This document shows, piece after piece, positions 21,131 to 33,879 of a stretch of 64,000 bases of DNA. The stretch is taken from the NCBI RefSeq assembly GCF_958450345.1, contig NC_088782.1:109150358-109214357 (forward strand), written 5' to 3'. How positions within the stretch are numbered: position 1 is the first letter of the stretch; each line of letters starts with the position of its first letter. A model generated the notes under the pieces. That model made no database searches, was not told the DNA's origin, and saw nothing but the letters and a program-made list of their open reading frames with translations. Origin of the DNA: Calliphora vicina. Taxonomy: Eukaryota; Arthropoda; Insecta; Diptera; Calliphoridae. A program made the translations under genes and the position numbers.

Positions 21131-23735
21131 TGGGTTGTTTTTTCACATTATATGTCTTTATATCCTGAATTCTTTTTTTCTTTCTGGTTCACGTTGCTCA
21201 AGTTTACTTGAGCGAGTCTTGAGTTTATTGAAGAAAGTGGAAGAAAAAGAGGAAAATCTTTCCAATCTCCTCTCCTCTCTCTTCTATAAACTCCATATAA
21301 TTAGTAATAGAGATTTTTGGGCCAAAAAATACGAACATTAAAAATTTTCTCAATTTTTAAATAGTAAACGATATTGCTTTGAAACTTTCTTTGTAAGAAT
21401 TTTTTATTTATTGTTTAATTGAAAATAAATATTTGAATGAAATAGCACATCAATTGTGCCTGATATTGTGAAAAAACGTTGATACCACAGCGACGCTTAT
21501 TAGATGTTGAAAAAGTATTAAAATAGATCATCAATTGTGTCCCAAATTGTGAAAAACCGGACCATATTATGGTGAAATTTTGAGATTTAAATTTTCAAAT
21601 ATTTGTGTGAAAAATTAACTCAGTTTTTAAATAATTTTTGGGTGTTTTTCATACAAAAATTTGATAATTATTTTCCTTTCGTGTTTATGAGTCAGGCCCT
21701 AAATTTTACATAAGCATAGCAGAGGAGTATTTGAAGATCTCAGACATGCACAATTATTAAACGATTGTGAATATTTTGTGAGTCTTTCGTGTTTCTGAAT
21801 CAGGCTCTTAATGTCAATTTTATGAGCCAGTTAGAAATGGCAGAATTATTTTCAAATTATTTTGATTCTGCCCCATTTGATTATTATTTAATAATTTTTA
21901 CGAACTTCGTCGACATTTAAGTTGTTTGCAGGTTAATAATAACAGATTGGTCTTTATTCATTAACATTTCCCGTGCAACACAGTAGTGTAACTGTAAAGA
22001 CACTTGCCCCTATTCGAATCGCTCTTAGTATAATTTGTCGTACGTTTGGTGTAGAATTTGTATATTAACTCTGCTGGTGTGTATGTATCATCTGTTGCAT
22101 ATTAAAGTCCATGTTTTTTTTAGGAGTTACATTGTTTATTTGTCACTGTTTTTACCTGTTACTCTATTGTTGTTGCTCAGGTTACTACAAAAACAATGAA
22201 AAAAATCATGTTGTTGTTTATAAAAATTTTCAAAATATTTTCAAAATTTATGATCATGTTTCGCGTTAATTAACGTGGTGGTATTCATTTCGAGTTGGTT
22301 ATATTTTAAAGAAACAAAAGAAAAATTTAAAGATTTTGGTTTAAAAAAACCACAGTCCTCTTAACATTAAATTAACACTGATTAGGGTTAATAAGGTAGA
22401 ACGAATTGTTTAATAAAATTTATATAAATTTAAATATTCGATAAAAAAAATAAATATATAAATTTTTAATTAATAAAGGTCACAACACAAGTATTATTGA
22501 AATTATTAAGAAGAATAAAATTATAAATGCAAAATAAGATTTTTTGGGTTAAAGAAAAAAATGTTTAAAAAAATTGGTATTGAAGAGAAGATCACCATAG
22601 TTAAATTATTAGTTTAGAGGTCATGGCTTAAAGCTTTAAAATAATTCAATGATTTAATTCACACTTTGTAATTAAAATGTGAATTTTTTGAACTTGATTT
22701 TGGAAGTTATATTTTCAATATTAGTTGGGAAGACAATAGAAACACACACCCGCTATTAACAGATATTTATGAATTGATCTTTATGTTTAAATATGGAATT
22801 AATTGAAAAACCGGGGTTTGTCTTTGAAACGATTTATAGACAACTTTTCTGACATCCCCGAATTCAAAGTTTTATTTACCTCTTTTCAAATTTCTTACTT
22901 ATTATAATAATTTTCTTGTCATAAATATTTGAAAGATAAATCTCTACTCATATTTCTTATAAATATGAAAAAACTAGATGATGCTTTTCAAAAACCCATA
23001 CAAAATTTTTCTTGGAAATTAAAAAAATTTATAATTTTTTATGATTTTATTACCACAAACATTGTTTCTTTAAAATGATGTCAAATATAAACAAACTATT
23101 TGTTAACATTTGAAAACAAAACTAAAAATAAAGAAAAACCTCATAAAAAATTATTACACAAAATTTATAAAGCCATTTGCTGGCGCTATAAAACAAACCG
23201 AAAGAGATCTTTAAAGAAAACTTTTAAAGATCTTAAATAAAACAGAAAAGGAAAAACAAAACTGAGACACCTGTTGATTTATAACTTTATAAAGAGTTTG
23301 TTAATAACTATCTACAGATTTTTATCTGATTTTAAGAATTCTGTTAAATTAACTTCAAAAATTATGTTTTATTTGGCTGAGTCTTACAAAATTTCCACCT
23401 GCTGTTAATTTTAGTTAAATTTATTTGCTTTTAAAAGCCTTCATTAGATAGAAGATTAATATAAAATTTATATATTTTAATTGGTTGGAAATGGTAAGTA
23501 AGACTATTTTCGTGGAATGAATTTATTTAAATTTCAGATTAAAAATTTTATAATTCTTTTACGATAACTAAAGTTCACATTGTTTAAATGTTTGAAGAAA
23601 TAATTTTGTATTAACCCAATTAAAGATGATTTAATTTATTGTGATGCAGTTTTTGTTACCATCCGGGGTATTCTTAGTCTGTCCAGGTTCTTTAAAGGTC
23701 TGCTTTCTTTGAAATCATATTTACCACAGTACCAC
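21131..23735. other. AT-rich non-coding DNA
   Basis: No gene recognised. Two diverged copies of a CTTTCGTGTTTMTGARTCAG phrase lie at about 21675 and 21783. A GATTCTGCCCCA piece at about 21866 resembles the end of the repeat at 40.5 kb. The rest is featureless. Confidence 0.5.
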
Positions 23736-24480
23736 AGTATCTTTGGATACAAGACAGCTCTATTGTTAATGGAAGAAGGTTCTAATACAGGATTCAAAGA
23801 GATAAACGCTTCGGCTCTCGATCGTCTATCGAATTATGATTATAAAGTAAAGGATACAATCCAAGGCAGGGAAGCGCAAATAGAGAAATTGTAGGTTAAA
23901 AATAAAAAAATCCGCAACAACATCGAGCAACAGAATGAAATATTTGTATTTTTACACTCTATTGTTTGCAACTAAATGAGTTATTTGTATTTTTACGCTC
24001 TTGCTGTGTGTTTGGTTTACTTTCGGGTTGTGTACGTGTAATTTCACGAAAATGTTCGTAATCTCAACAATATGAACGCCTACCAATGATCCAAGGAGAT
24101 GAATTCGTTGGATCTGTAAGTAAGGTCTAGCAACTGAGTATAATCCGACGAGATAAATGCTTCGGCTAACGACAAATTATGGGTACTGGATGCAATCCGA
24201 ATAGATAAATTCTTCTGCTCTCATTGGCTAACTACGACTTATTGACTATGACCAGCTAATGAGTATAATCCGACGAGATGAATGCTTTAGCTCTCGGTCG
24301 GCTAAAAACTAATTATTTGTAAATAAAGTTATGGATGCAATCCGAGGAGATAAATTCTTCAGCTCTCATCGGCTTACTACAAATTATTGACTATGACTAG
24401 CTAATGAGTATAAATGCTTCGGCTTTAGGTCGGTTAACTACGGACTTTAAATACGGTAATAATACGAAGTAAGTATTTTG
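23736..24480 (+). repeat. Degenerate tandem repeat with RATCCGANNAGAT motif
   Basis: The motif AATCCGA(C/A/G)GAGAT(A/G)AA recurs at about 24145, 24197, 24263 and 24333, with related ATCCAAGGxxG forms at about 23858 and 24089. It alternates with CTTCGGCT/CTCTCATCGGCTA segments. Spacing is irregular (about 50-70 bp), consistent with an old tandem array. The 61-codon frame at 23709-23894 is part of it. Confidence 0.65.
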
Positions 24481-24599
24481 GCCTCGTCTAATTATGCTTT
24501 GTTACCCGACAACAAGGTATACGTAGATCAAGACTTCGATTCTAGCTTCTCTTTTTCATGTTTTTCTTAGATGTCTTATGTTAAAATTCACATAAACTA

Positions 24600-24745
24600 T
24601 TTGAGAATTATTAAAAACAATATATCTCAGGTGTCGTAATTTGTAAATTGGCTTGCAAATTGACCCCGCTAGACTTTTTCCTGTGGGATTTTCTATAGCA
24701 AGTGTATGGCAAGGTCGTACAAGGTCAACATAACCATAAATTCAG
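24600..24745 (+). pseudogene. Mariner-superfamily transposase fragment, third-Asp region
   Basis: With one frameshift, the translation around 24625-24720 gives a CRNL..NWLAN-like piece followed by LTPLDFFLWDFL and VYGKVV. This is the conserved segment around the third catalytic Asp of the same DD41D-like group as the element at 3.5 kb. No ends are visible. Confidence 0.6.
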
Positions 24746-24960
24746 ACGGATCTATCCGACAGAAAATTTGACATATCGGAACCTTGTCAGTCTACGAAAT
24801 AAAATACATAGTTTAGCTATAAGCATAATTGTTGATCAACCTTTCTCCAGTAATTTTACTTTATATAGTGTTCTATATACAGGCTTTCAAGATCATTAAT
24901 TTGATGTTAATGAAAGATTATTTATTTAATTTCTAATCCAATTCTTTCTTCCTTTTAATA

Positions 24961-25999
24961 TTAGTTGAATGACTTAAAAATGTGGGATTTACAAGAGATA
25001 CCGTATCTTTTTAATGCGGTTTTTGTTTTTAATAACTTATATGTCATTTTGAAGGGTACATATCTTCCATATTAAACGTTATATTGTAAAAAAATGTTTT
25101 TTTTGCATCGAACATTTTGTACCAACTAAGAGTGATATACGGGAAGTTTTGCTTTACTTCTTTAATTTAAATAAAGTGTCACTGAAGCACTTATGGTATT
25201 TCATCGGTTTGAACATGGGAGAGATGGTTTGTTCGGTTTAGAAGTGGTGATTTTAACACGGAAGAAAAACATCATCCAGGGCAGCCAAAAAAGTTTGAAG
25301 ACAAAGAATTGGAGGCATTACTCCATGAAGATTGTTGTCAAACTCAAAAAGAGCTTGCAAAATCATATATATTACTTGCGATGAAAAATGGATCCATTAC
25401 GATAACCCGAAGCTTAAGAGATCGCATGTGAAGACCGGCCAACCAGCCGAATCGACACCAAAGCCAAAAATCCATGGCGCTAAGGTAATGCTTTGTATGT
25501 GGTGGAAGCAAAAGGGTCCTATATATTATGAGCTGCTGAAATCTGGCTAGACCATCACAGGGAACCTGTATCAAACACAACTGATTCGTTTGAAGCGAGC
25601 ATTTGCCGAAAAACGTCCAGAATATGCAGCCAGACATGAAACCGTAATATTCCATCATGACAACGTTCGGCCACATGATGCAATACCTGTTAAAAACTAC
25701 TTATTTAGAATGAAGTGCTTGGGAAGTTTTGCCTCACCCTTGCTCCATCCGAATGTTATTTGTTTTGATCGATGCAGAACGCTCTCTTTGGGATACGCTT
25801 CATTTTGGAACAGAGTATCTGATATTGGCTTGATTCGTTCTTCGCCTCAAAAGATGAGCAGTTCTTTTGGCTCAGAATCCATATGTTGTCAGAAAGATGG
25901 GAAAAGATGGGGTCAGAAAGATGGGGAAAGATGTAAAAATGTTTCAAAATAAAAGCTAAAAATTTTAAAAAATCTTGCATTTTTAAGTCATACATCCAA
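24961..25999 (+). mobile_element. Mariner element with both inverted termini and TA duplications
   Basis: The left terminus TTAGTTGAATGACTTAAAAA and the right terminus (reverse complement) TTGGATGTATGACTTAAAAA are flanked by TA at 24959-24960 and 26000-26001. The length of 1039 bp is shorter than the usual ~1.3 kb, because of an internal deletion in the transposase. Coding, ends and target site together make this a firm mariner call. Confidence 0.92.
25110..25960 (+). pseudogene. Mariner transposase with internal deletion and catalytic change
   Basis: The N-terminus (VPTKSDIREVLLYFFNLNK) starts near 25118, then passes through several frameshifts to EDCCQTQKELAKS-like text. There it jumps straight to ITCDEKWIHYDNPK, deleting the second helix-turn-helix half; compare the copy at 57.7 kb, which retains it. 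The first catalytic Asp is at 25380-25382. The run KIHGAKVMLCMWW leads to an in-frame TAG at 25549. The second Asp is in FHHDNVRPH (25659-25661). The third catalytic position reads APSECYLF in a shifted frame, with Glu where mariner has Asp. The C-terminal LDSFF-type and SERWEK-type pieces follow in other frames. Confidence 0.9.
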
Positions 26000-26001
26000 T
26001 A

Positions 26002-27570
26002 TTAATAATTATGTCGTTGTGAATCAGATGTTCGTGTGATTTCATACCGTCCGTACAAATATTCGTAGGTGTTAAGGACAGAGAATGGATTTCACATAGC
26101 AGCCGAATATTTGAATCTTAGTCCGCTTCGCGATGGCGCGCCATGGCGGTAGACTTACATATAGTTCATATTATATCAAATGAATGCTTAGCATTTCGAA
26201 GGCTTTATCAGTATTGCATCTACCAGTATTTGTTAGTATGATGTACATGTCCATCATATACAAGGAATTCCGCCCTGTTAGAGTTGTTACAGCATTCCCT
26301 TGCTTTGAATTCTAAAAATATTATATATAGGGAAAATTGTCATTTGACACAGCGCTCAATAGTTAAGCTTGTTACGTTCTGTTCCATGATCAAGAGTTAC
26401 AGCGTCCGGTAATATTTTATTTCTAATGTGTGCAATAATATGAAATCTTCTTGCACGAAGTTATTCTTTTAGAAATCAAAGGCTACTAGTCGAGTTTTCA
26501 GATAAGAACGACTACGAAAGGCTGCAATATTCATAGATTGATCTTAGATAGAAATTGGCTCGGAAGCTGGTGACTTCATAGAGGAGACTAATACTCATAT
26601 TGACACTCGTATATTATTAAGACTTCCAGATGAATACGGCGAATTTAAGGTCGATTTTGGGGATCTTTAGGGTGATAGAGATGACTATTTAAGTCGACAG
26701 TCAAGCTGAATGTTGGAATCTAACAAAGGTTAGAATAAACGTACAAGGAAATGAGTTCGCGGTCGAACTAGAAGTAAAAGGTTCGGATCGATTTGTCTTA
26801 AATCGATCTGTCTCTACTAGAGTAATATCTTGATGGTACCAACAAATCTTAAGAAAGCAGAATGGACCATTTCAATGGACCTAATTAAACATGAGAGGAA
26901 CCAAAAAGTTATTACGGATGGACAGCTGGAATTTAAGGTGTCTAAGGTTTGTAGGTGTGAATGGGATAATGTCACTCCAGATTTTTGTATGGTGTGCCTT
27001 AAGTTGTTAATGAGATTGAGATTGAAGAACAAATTATTTTCCATTTCTCAAGGGTACAGTGTCATAGTATTAAATATATAAGCAAACAATTCATGTCATC
27101 TTCACTTGCCCTTTCTAATATTGCACTTTTTTGGCCGCATTAATTAAGTTTTCTAGTCACTGGGTTGTCAAGTTGTATCACAAAACCTATTTTAAGCTCT
27201 TCCATACAGTTGCGAAGGGATTAATGGTTTTAGAGTTTTTCCTTCGGCGCATTCAGGATTGTGTAGATTCAAAAAATTCTAATTCTCTCCACTCTGTATC
27301 TAGAACAAAATACTCTTAACGTTACTGTAATCCATAAGGATGTATTAAGTTCTCCAGGTTCTGATTATTTCATATCACAATGTTCTTAAATTAGCTTACA
27401 ATTAGGAGTCTAGGAATTATACATAATATGTTGACCTACTGTCATTAGTAATAAAAAATTTTTAAGTCATAAACCATTGAAAACATATCAATTTAAAGCT
27501 TCCAAGATAGTAGCTGTCTTTATTTCTGTATGCACAACTTCTACTTACAAAAGATGTAATATTAGAAAAG
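26002..27570. other. Non-coding DNA, no element recognised
   Basis: There is a 12-bp perfect palindrome ATGGCGCGCCAT at about 26133. An open stretch around 26740-27080 (reading VQGNEFAVELEVKGSDRFVL in part) looks as if it might be coding, but I do not recognise a family and it soon hits stops. Confidence 0.4.
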
Positions 27571-27574
27571 ATAT

Positions 27575-28800
27575 ATATTGATGCCTATGGTTCCAAGGTG
27601 GAACAAAGGACCACAACAAGGTTTATCCATTGTGATCTATCCTGTGCTAACTGCTTCACTTCGGCACAGGACTTTCGATTTGTCTCCTCCAGGTATTACC
27701 GGGTCTTTATCCTCTTCTAAATGCTGCCTTGGTGGTTCCATTCAATTATCGTTGGTGCATTTGACATGGCCAATCCAACTCCATTTACGATTGATTATCT
27801 GGTTAAGTATTGGGGTTTCACCTGCTCTTTTCCACAGGTCTCTGTTGGAGATAAAATTCGGCCAAAATATCTTGAAAAGTTTTAGTAACGAGCGATTAAT
27901 TAATACCTGCAAGGATTGCAAGTCGTTAATAGTGGTATTCTTGGATTCACAGCTATACAACAGGACGGAACGCACGTAAATGAGTTGGAAACTGGTCTTC
28001 AGATAAATTTGAGGTGATTTCCATACTTTTTTCAGTGCCCAAATGCTTGATTTGTCTTTTTGATGCGAATTGTAATATCTTATCGCGAGCCACCTGTTGC
28101 TAATATGACATTAACCAGATATATAAACGATTGGACATCTTCAAGATCTATGTTGTCTATTTGAAACTTTTGCTAGTTTGTGGTATTTAAACGCATGACC
28201 TTTGTCTTTCCTATGTTAATATGTGACCATGCATCACTTGCCGTTGTCAGTATTTGAGTTCATGTAACACCATACATGTTGAATCCCAGTATAAGGTACG
28301 GATTAGATCAATCAATTCATGTGGAACTACTTTGCACAGTATCGATTGCCAAATAGCCAGCTGGTGAATGGCATTGAAGGCTTTAGCAATATCTACATAT
28401 CGTTCTTAAGTTGTCCTCTCCAATATTTTGCGCTTATTTTGTTGGTATCCGATTTGCTGTCTAGTACTTTCTGTGATTATACTCCTTATTACACTCCACA
28501 GCACACGTTCATGTTCCGATACCTCTTCCCGTACACTAGCATGCTGGAGTTTGCTCACATCGTACTGTCTAGGTGAAAGTGTTATATTCTGTCGCCGAAT
28601 TGCCGATATCTTCACTCTAATAACTCCAACAAGTAGGTGAAGTTCGGAGGATCCGTCAGCACCTTGTCTGTTGCGAACATCCAGTAAAAAACCTCTCCAT
28701 TTCTTACTTATGGCAATGTGGTCAATTTGAGTGTCCATTTGGTGATCGGGGGACCGATTTTTTAGCGCAAAATTAGGCAAAAAGTTCACCATTCACGTTC
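27575..28800 (-). pseudogene. Non-LTR retrotransposon relic: endonuclease end, RT, C-terminal tail
   Basis: On the minus strand, 28792-28640 gives SPDHQMDTQIDHIAISKKW and a degraded SD-H-LL segment, the C-terminal part of an endonuclease. Around 28400-28300 a DIAKAFNAIHQLAIW piece corresponds to the first RT Asp motif. 27975-27742 gives VLLYSCES, ISNRDLW and INRKWSWIGHVK. The tail (27740-27590) reads as EWNHQGS and QLAQDRSQW fragments. This RKW-WIGH tail belongs to non-LTR elements that lack RNase H; the clade is uncertain (RTE, L2 or Daphne-like). The active-site box and most of the palm are missing or unrecognisable. Confidence 0.75.
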
Positions 28801-30590
28801 GTTCGACCATTTCCTTGGGAACCCATTACTCGTTCCAAGTTTATGTTAGAGGGACCAAATTGTGCATAACATACGGTAAATTGTAGACAATATGACAGAT
28901 ATATCTTTTCAATAAATTGATATTATAATTATGTGATTTTAAAGTATAGAGTATTAGTCTCGCTTTTCTGATATTTCAACAACAGACAAGACTTGGTGAA
29001 ATTATTACATATTTTCGCAAGCTCAAATGAGTTTTCCGGTATTCCAAATTTATTGAAATCCCATAAATAGTATCTTTTGCGTCTAAATTGTAGCTGGCTT
29101 TCAAAGCAACATCCGAAAATATTCAACGAATTTGAATATAGTTTGCATGAAATTTGGATGAAAATGAATGCTATATTTTCTAGGTGCGAACTTCCAAATC
29201 CCACATTAAAATAAAGTAGCAGTTTAGTTAATGAACTAAGTACTATTATAATAACTTTTATGACAGTTTCAAATGTTAAATTTATAAACTTGAAACAAAT
29301 GTACGATAATGGGATATTTAGCTGAGGGAAAAGATATACCGTCATATTACCGGCTTCTTTTTAGCCTAATACCAGTGTGCCACAGACCACCTTCGATTTA
29401 AGCAGACGTCTGGAAATATAACATGGCTCCAAATATTACTGTAGTCTATATTAAAACCAGGAACTAAGCTGTTCAATACTACGGACATGTCATCGTAGTG
29501 GCGACATTTTCAATATATTTAAAAAACTAAAAAATATTGAAAAAATTTTGTATCTTCCCCCCAATATTTTTTTTTGATAAAAAACCTCAGTTATAAATTA
29601 TAATAAATTATGAAAATTATGACAGTTTTATGGGATTTTTTTCCAAAATACACCAAACATTTTCAAGACACACGTGCTTCAACTAATAACATCATAAAAC
29701 TCACACAAATTATGCATAATTATCTTCTTGAACACAAAAATTATTAAAATAAAAAAATATATTTACACCAGCTTGATTTTAAATTCTAAACAAATTTTGG
29801 TTCTTCTTTAAAACAGACTGAGAGATAGACACACATGTTCTTGCCACTGATTTAGAATATTCTTGGAAAACCAATAAATACTTAGTATGTACGCACAACA
29901 TAAGAATAGGAAATTGGTGGCGTCATTTCTATACACAATAAATACTGAATTGAAGTGTTCTTACTCCACCTACCTCCTCTTCCATGCCTTGTATTTAAAT
30001 AGTTTTCTTTTTAACGTTACAATATTCAATATTCATAATCAGATCTGTTCAAAAACACTATGTTCCTTGTATTTTATGGTGTTATTAACGTTAATTTTAC
30101 CTCAAAAAAGAACAGCAGAACTACTAAAAAATTATGATTTAAGAATATTTAATTAATTGAAGAAAAGAAAATGTTAAAAAAGACTAGAAATATTAGTAGG
30201 AAAATTTCATGTAAATATGAAATTAATGATTTGTCTAAAGAATACTAATTAGGAATGAATTTTAATTATAAAAAATATTTTTTAATGTGTAACGTTCTGT
30301 GATTGCATCATATTTTTATGGTCGTCTTGGAACATGTTGGTGTAGTTCATTGGAAATTGGAAAAAATAACTTAACTACTGAATTCCAAACCTTCAGCTAC
30401 ACGGATACTATAGTTGGAGACCATATAAAGTATAAAGATAGTAGATAGTAAAGGGTCTTCCAATAGGGACTTCCGAACTATGAAAGTTGATACGGACATC
30501 AGTTGTATTGGCTGTCATTTATCAATTTTTTTAAGCCAAATCACCATGGATGGAAAAAGCGTTCAACAATATGTGCAAATGATAAAATTG
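28801..30590. other. AT-rich non-coding DNA
   Basis: Short open frames up to 138 codons (28929-29345, minus) show A/T-biased hydrophobic composition and no domain. I see no repeat structure. Confidence 0.5.
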
Positions 30591-30599
30591 AATGAGCCC

Positions 30600-31080
30600 T
30601 GGAGCAGTTGGAAAGTGATCCTAATTAATGGATTATTGGTGATTAATAGTTACGTCAATAACAAAATTGTAGAATTTGTGACAATACCAATCAACATGAG
30701 ATCTAAGAGCGTTCAATTCATCCTCAAAAAGTAACTGTTTGGTGTGGATTTTGGGCTGGTGATACTATCGGTCCATATTTCTTTGAGAGCGACGTTGGCC
30801 AGGCCATCACCGTCAACGGCGAGCGCTATAGGTCGATGATTAAAAAATTCTTTTGGCCTGAATTGATGTGAATTGGTGTGCCACACATCACATGCCAAAT
30901 TAAAAATTATCTGAGAATAAGCCTCACACCACAGCAGCTCTCAAAGCCGCCAGACTCATCGAAAATTGAACATTTCATATGCGTGGCATCCAGCGAAGCA
31001 GCGGAGGACATTTGCAAGATGTTATATTCCATACATAATGGCATCGATAGGACTTTCAATTCAATACAGAAATGAAAGGC
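30600..31080 (+). pseudogene. DD41D-like mariner transposase relic, catalytic core deleted
   Basis: Text corresponding to NGLLVINSYVNNK and a QNCRIWDN-like segment (about 30625-30690) precedes PQKVTVWCGFWAGDTIGPYF and GQAITVNGERYRSMI (30723-30843). The sequence then skips the second- and third-Asp region and resumes with a TTAALKAA-like piece and a SSGGHLQDVIFHT-type C-terminus (about 30985-31045). It is more similar in organisation to the consensus of this family than the copy at 3.5 kb, so the two are separate lineages. No terminal repeats were found. Confidence 0.8.
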
Positions 31081-31274
31081 CCCTTAGTAGTAGATGAAGC
31101 TTTATCCTTCAATCCATTTAAATCAACTTTCCGAAGATACAAATTAACTTACGAACAAACATAATACTTCAACATATCTCTATCAGAAATACTGTGTAGA
31201 ATATATAGAAAATCATCCAAAGCGACTAATAAATGTCCGAGAAATAAATAGAATATCACCTAAAAGCTGAAGTA

Positions 31275-31415
31275 TTCATTTTCTTTGTCATTGTCCGGCA
31301 TTAGGAGATCTTCGCTTCGTAAATACTCTTTCTGAGCTTTCGGGCATGAAGTTAAAGTGCATCAATTCCTTTGTCAGGAATAGCAATTGGCTAATCAAGT
31401 CAGACACGCGAATCT
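31275..31415 (+). pseudogene. C-terminal zinc-tail fragment of a non-LTR element
   Basis: The frame reads HFLCHCPALGDLRFVNTLSE and continues to NSFVRNSNWLIKSD. The Cys-x-Cys-Pro-Ala-Leu arrangement followed by LSELS and a final NW is typical of the extreme C-terminus of LOA/I/R1-type polyproteins. Only the tail survives, in the opposite orientation to the RNase H piece 0.5 kb away. Confidence 0.6.
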
Positions 31416-31885
31416 CCACGGAAAGACACAATGTCCGTAAATTGACTGGTGTATAATATAGAATACTGCTTATACTTCTTTAATCCATCTAACTGTCCCC
31501 TTCTCTTTTCATTTGTATGTGTCCCTCTTTTATCTTTATTTTCAGGTAACACAAAGGGACCTATTGATTGGACCCAAGTGAGCTGCTCTCTTTCCTGTCT
31601 CCACCATGTGGCTTAATGTTTTCCTAACCTATCCAGTCAAACAATTATTAGGTTTAATTGGCAGCAGCTCGATTTGATTTGGGTCCTTCATAAGTCTCCT
31701 TGTGATACTTTGTATCCATCGCACCATTTGTCCTGTGTTTCTTGGCCGCTGTCATTATCCACCCATCATGTTGTTTTAATAAAGATGTGGATAGTAACCA
31801 AATTACACCTAAATATACAGATTTTTCAATAACTATTTGTTACCAAGGATTCTACGTCTCAGGTTCTCAAATAATGGACTGAAGT
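31416..31885. other. Non-coding DNA, nothing recognised
   Basis: No open frame or repeat of note. Confidence 0.45.
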
Positions 31886-31889
31886 CGTT

Positions 31890-32150
31890 TTATGGAATTC
31901 TTAACTTTTTAGACTGATATGATTCTACTTTTATAACCAGTATTTCAGTTTGAATTATGCTACCGAAATCTGGTATAGACAATCTAAGATTCAGCTGGTA
32001 TGAATATATACCACATCCGACCTTGTCGTGAGATCTTGATTCATCAGTGAATATCTGGATGATGTTCTCGGAAAGTTGGAGGAGATTGTAATAATCAGAT
32101 CGATCCGGTATTTTCGTCATAAAACCGGGATGGAAAACGGGTTGAGGTAT
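31890..32150 (-). pseudogene. RNase H fragment of a non-LTR retrotransposon
   Basis: A minus-strand 76-codon frame includes IIQIFTDESRSHDKVGCGIY with the first RNase H Asp in TDES (normally TDGS), then LRLSIPDFGSIIQTEILVIK with the Glu of the AEI-type motif (here TEI). The rest of the domain is lost. It resembles I/R1/LOA-type RNase H domains. Confidence 0.7.
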
Positions 32151-32159
32151 CGTGGAGTC

Positions 32160-32475
32160 AACAGGAAGATTCCTATTGATGTTACCTAAAATACAAAATG
32201 CCTGAGATTATGCCATTTGAATGTTGAAATTTAAATAATTTTTCGATACAACAGCTTATTCGATTACGAATACAGTAATTCGGCCACTGGTGTTTTTCTT
32301 TTCAGGTGCTAACCTCTAAACGGCTGCCCTGTTGAATAAAATTGATTTGATATCAACCCAAGATATTTTTTTTGCTTGAACCAGCACTCTGGGGAAGACA
32401 CCTACTTATGCAATGCATTGGAACTAGAAAAATTGGTTATGGGATATTTGATTTGAATTATCCTACATTGAAAGT
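32160..32475. other. Non-coding DNA
   Basis: No recognisable element between the RNase H fragment and the reverse-transcriptase relic. Confidence 0.4.
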
Positions 32476-32479
32476 GACA

Positions 32480-33480
32480 GGAAAGATTTCAGCTGGAGGC
32501 TAAAGAACGAATTTTCCCTGTAATGCGTTTAGGGATCCACTGTCCAGTCGACCATGAATGGAAGAGCCCTTGCCGAAGAACCTGTATTGCGTAAAAAATA
32601 CGGGTTTCTGGTACGAGTTCCCTAATTTCTGCAGAGCACATTCCATTGTAGTATCGGTAGAACAATAAAACGCAACCCACATTGCGACGATGTTCCAGTG
32701 AGTCAATAGAGCTGAATACCCTTCTGTTACCGATAAGCACCTTCGCGGTACCGATAAGCACCTTCCAAAATAGACTTCGAAGCACCGGCCCATACATGAG
32801 AGTTGTATTCGATTTTGGGTTGGGTATAAGTAGTGTATATAGTATGGAGACCAGATGGAGTGAAGTAATTCCTACATCGTTTCAGAAATCCGAGACACTT
32901 GAATGCTTCATTCGACACTTGAAAAATGTGTTAAGGCCAGCTGACATCACACTGTATTCTCATGCCCAGAGCATCGTCATGATCGTCTTAGTCCATAATA
33001 TTTACACCACCCATAAATTCAGATGAAGCGTCATGGTATTTCGTTCGTTTTTGTGTCAACATGCAACACTGACTCTTGCGAGCGTTGAAAGCATCCCTAT
33101 TTGCACGACACCATTCATAGATTATCAGATTAAGGGAATCATTCATGTGATGACTGGCTTGGTCTCTAATTGAATGAATATGAATGGCAAATGTAGCTGT
33201 AATAGAGTAAAAAAATAGAACGGAGCCTTGCGGTATCTTGAACTCGTTTGATGAGATCCCATCTATAACAACTCGTATACTGCGATCTCTGAGAAAGCTC
33301 GATATAAATCGAGAGAAGTTAATACCGACACAAAAAGCAAAAAGTTTTGATAAATGTGCACCATGCCACGCTCTATCGAACACCTTGGAAATATCTAGCG
33401 CCACCACTTTACTTTCGCTAAAACGGTGATGAACAGATTTCAGAACTTCTACCGTATTGTCCGATTAAGCAATAGTCGAG
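32480..33480 (-). pseudogene. Non-LTR reverse-transcriptase relic (Jockey/CR1-like)
   Basis: From the 33.4-kb end on the minus strand: VVALDISKVFDRAWHGAHLS with the first catalytic Asp, FISSFLRDRSIRVVIDG and FKIPQGSVLF (the VPQG region with a small deletion). The active-site box is not readable, and then the thumb is seen (FKCLGFLKRCRNYFTPSGLH, IYTTYTQPKIEYNSHVW). After an 18-bp tandem duplication near 32725-32765, the C-terminal text SSIDSLEHRRNVGCVLLFYR and IRELVPETRIF follows in two frames. This arrangement, without RNase H, fits Jockey/CR1-related elements. It is a different family from the Jockey copy at 13-15 kb. Confidence 0.85.
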
Positions 33481-33491
33481 CAACATATTTT

Positions 33492-33698
33492 GTCAATTCA
33501 CAAGTTCTCTTATCAGTCATATTGTCATAATCTCCTAATATATCACGACTCGACGGCTCGGTTTAACCGACTCTTAGGCATTCGGCGCAGGTCTCTGCTG
33601 GTTTGTTACGATAACACAATAAACAAAGCAATAAAAATCATTGTGAAATATTAGGACATTATGACAATATGACATGATAAGATAACTTGTGAATTGAC
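33492..33698. repeat. 207-bp MITE with ~50-bp inverted arms
   Basis: The left arm GTCAATTCACAAGTTCTCTT mirrors the right arm GTCAATTCACAAGTTATCTT (reverse complement). The similarity continues through CATATTGTCATAAT and CCTAATAT. The centre is GC-richer (GACGGCTCGG). No coding. It lies just upstream, in retroelement orientation, of the RT relic ending at 33480. Confidence 0.85.
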
Positions 33699-33879
33699 CA
33701 ATTGTATTTCCTCCCTGTTTTTTTTAGCAGAGTTGGGTACTAAGAATCCTGAGCATTGGAGAGAGTATACCTTGATATATGTATCCCAAACCACAACTTT
33801 AAAATTGTTTGATTTGCCTAGATTCAATTCACCTGTATTTTAAGAGTCTCCCGACAAATGATATGACCGCATCATCCAT

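Noticed and set aside
26740..27080. Possible exon reading VQGNEFAVELEVKGS and onward
   Set aside because: The frame soon meets stops, no splice context is visible and no family is recognised.
28929..29345. 138-codon minus-strand open frame
   Set aside because: No domain, chance hydrophobic pattern in A/T-rich DNA.
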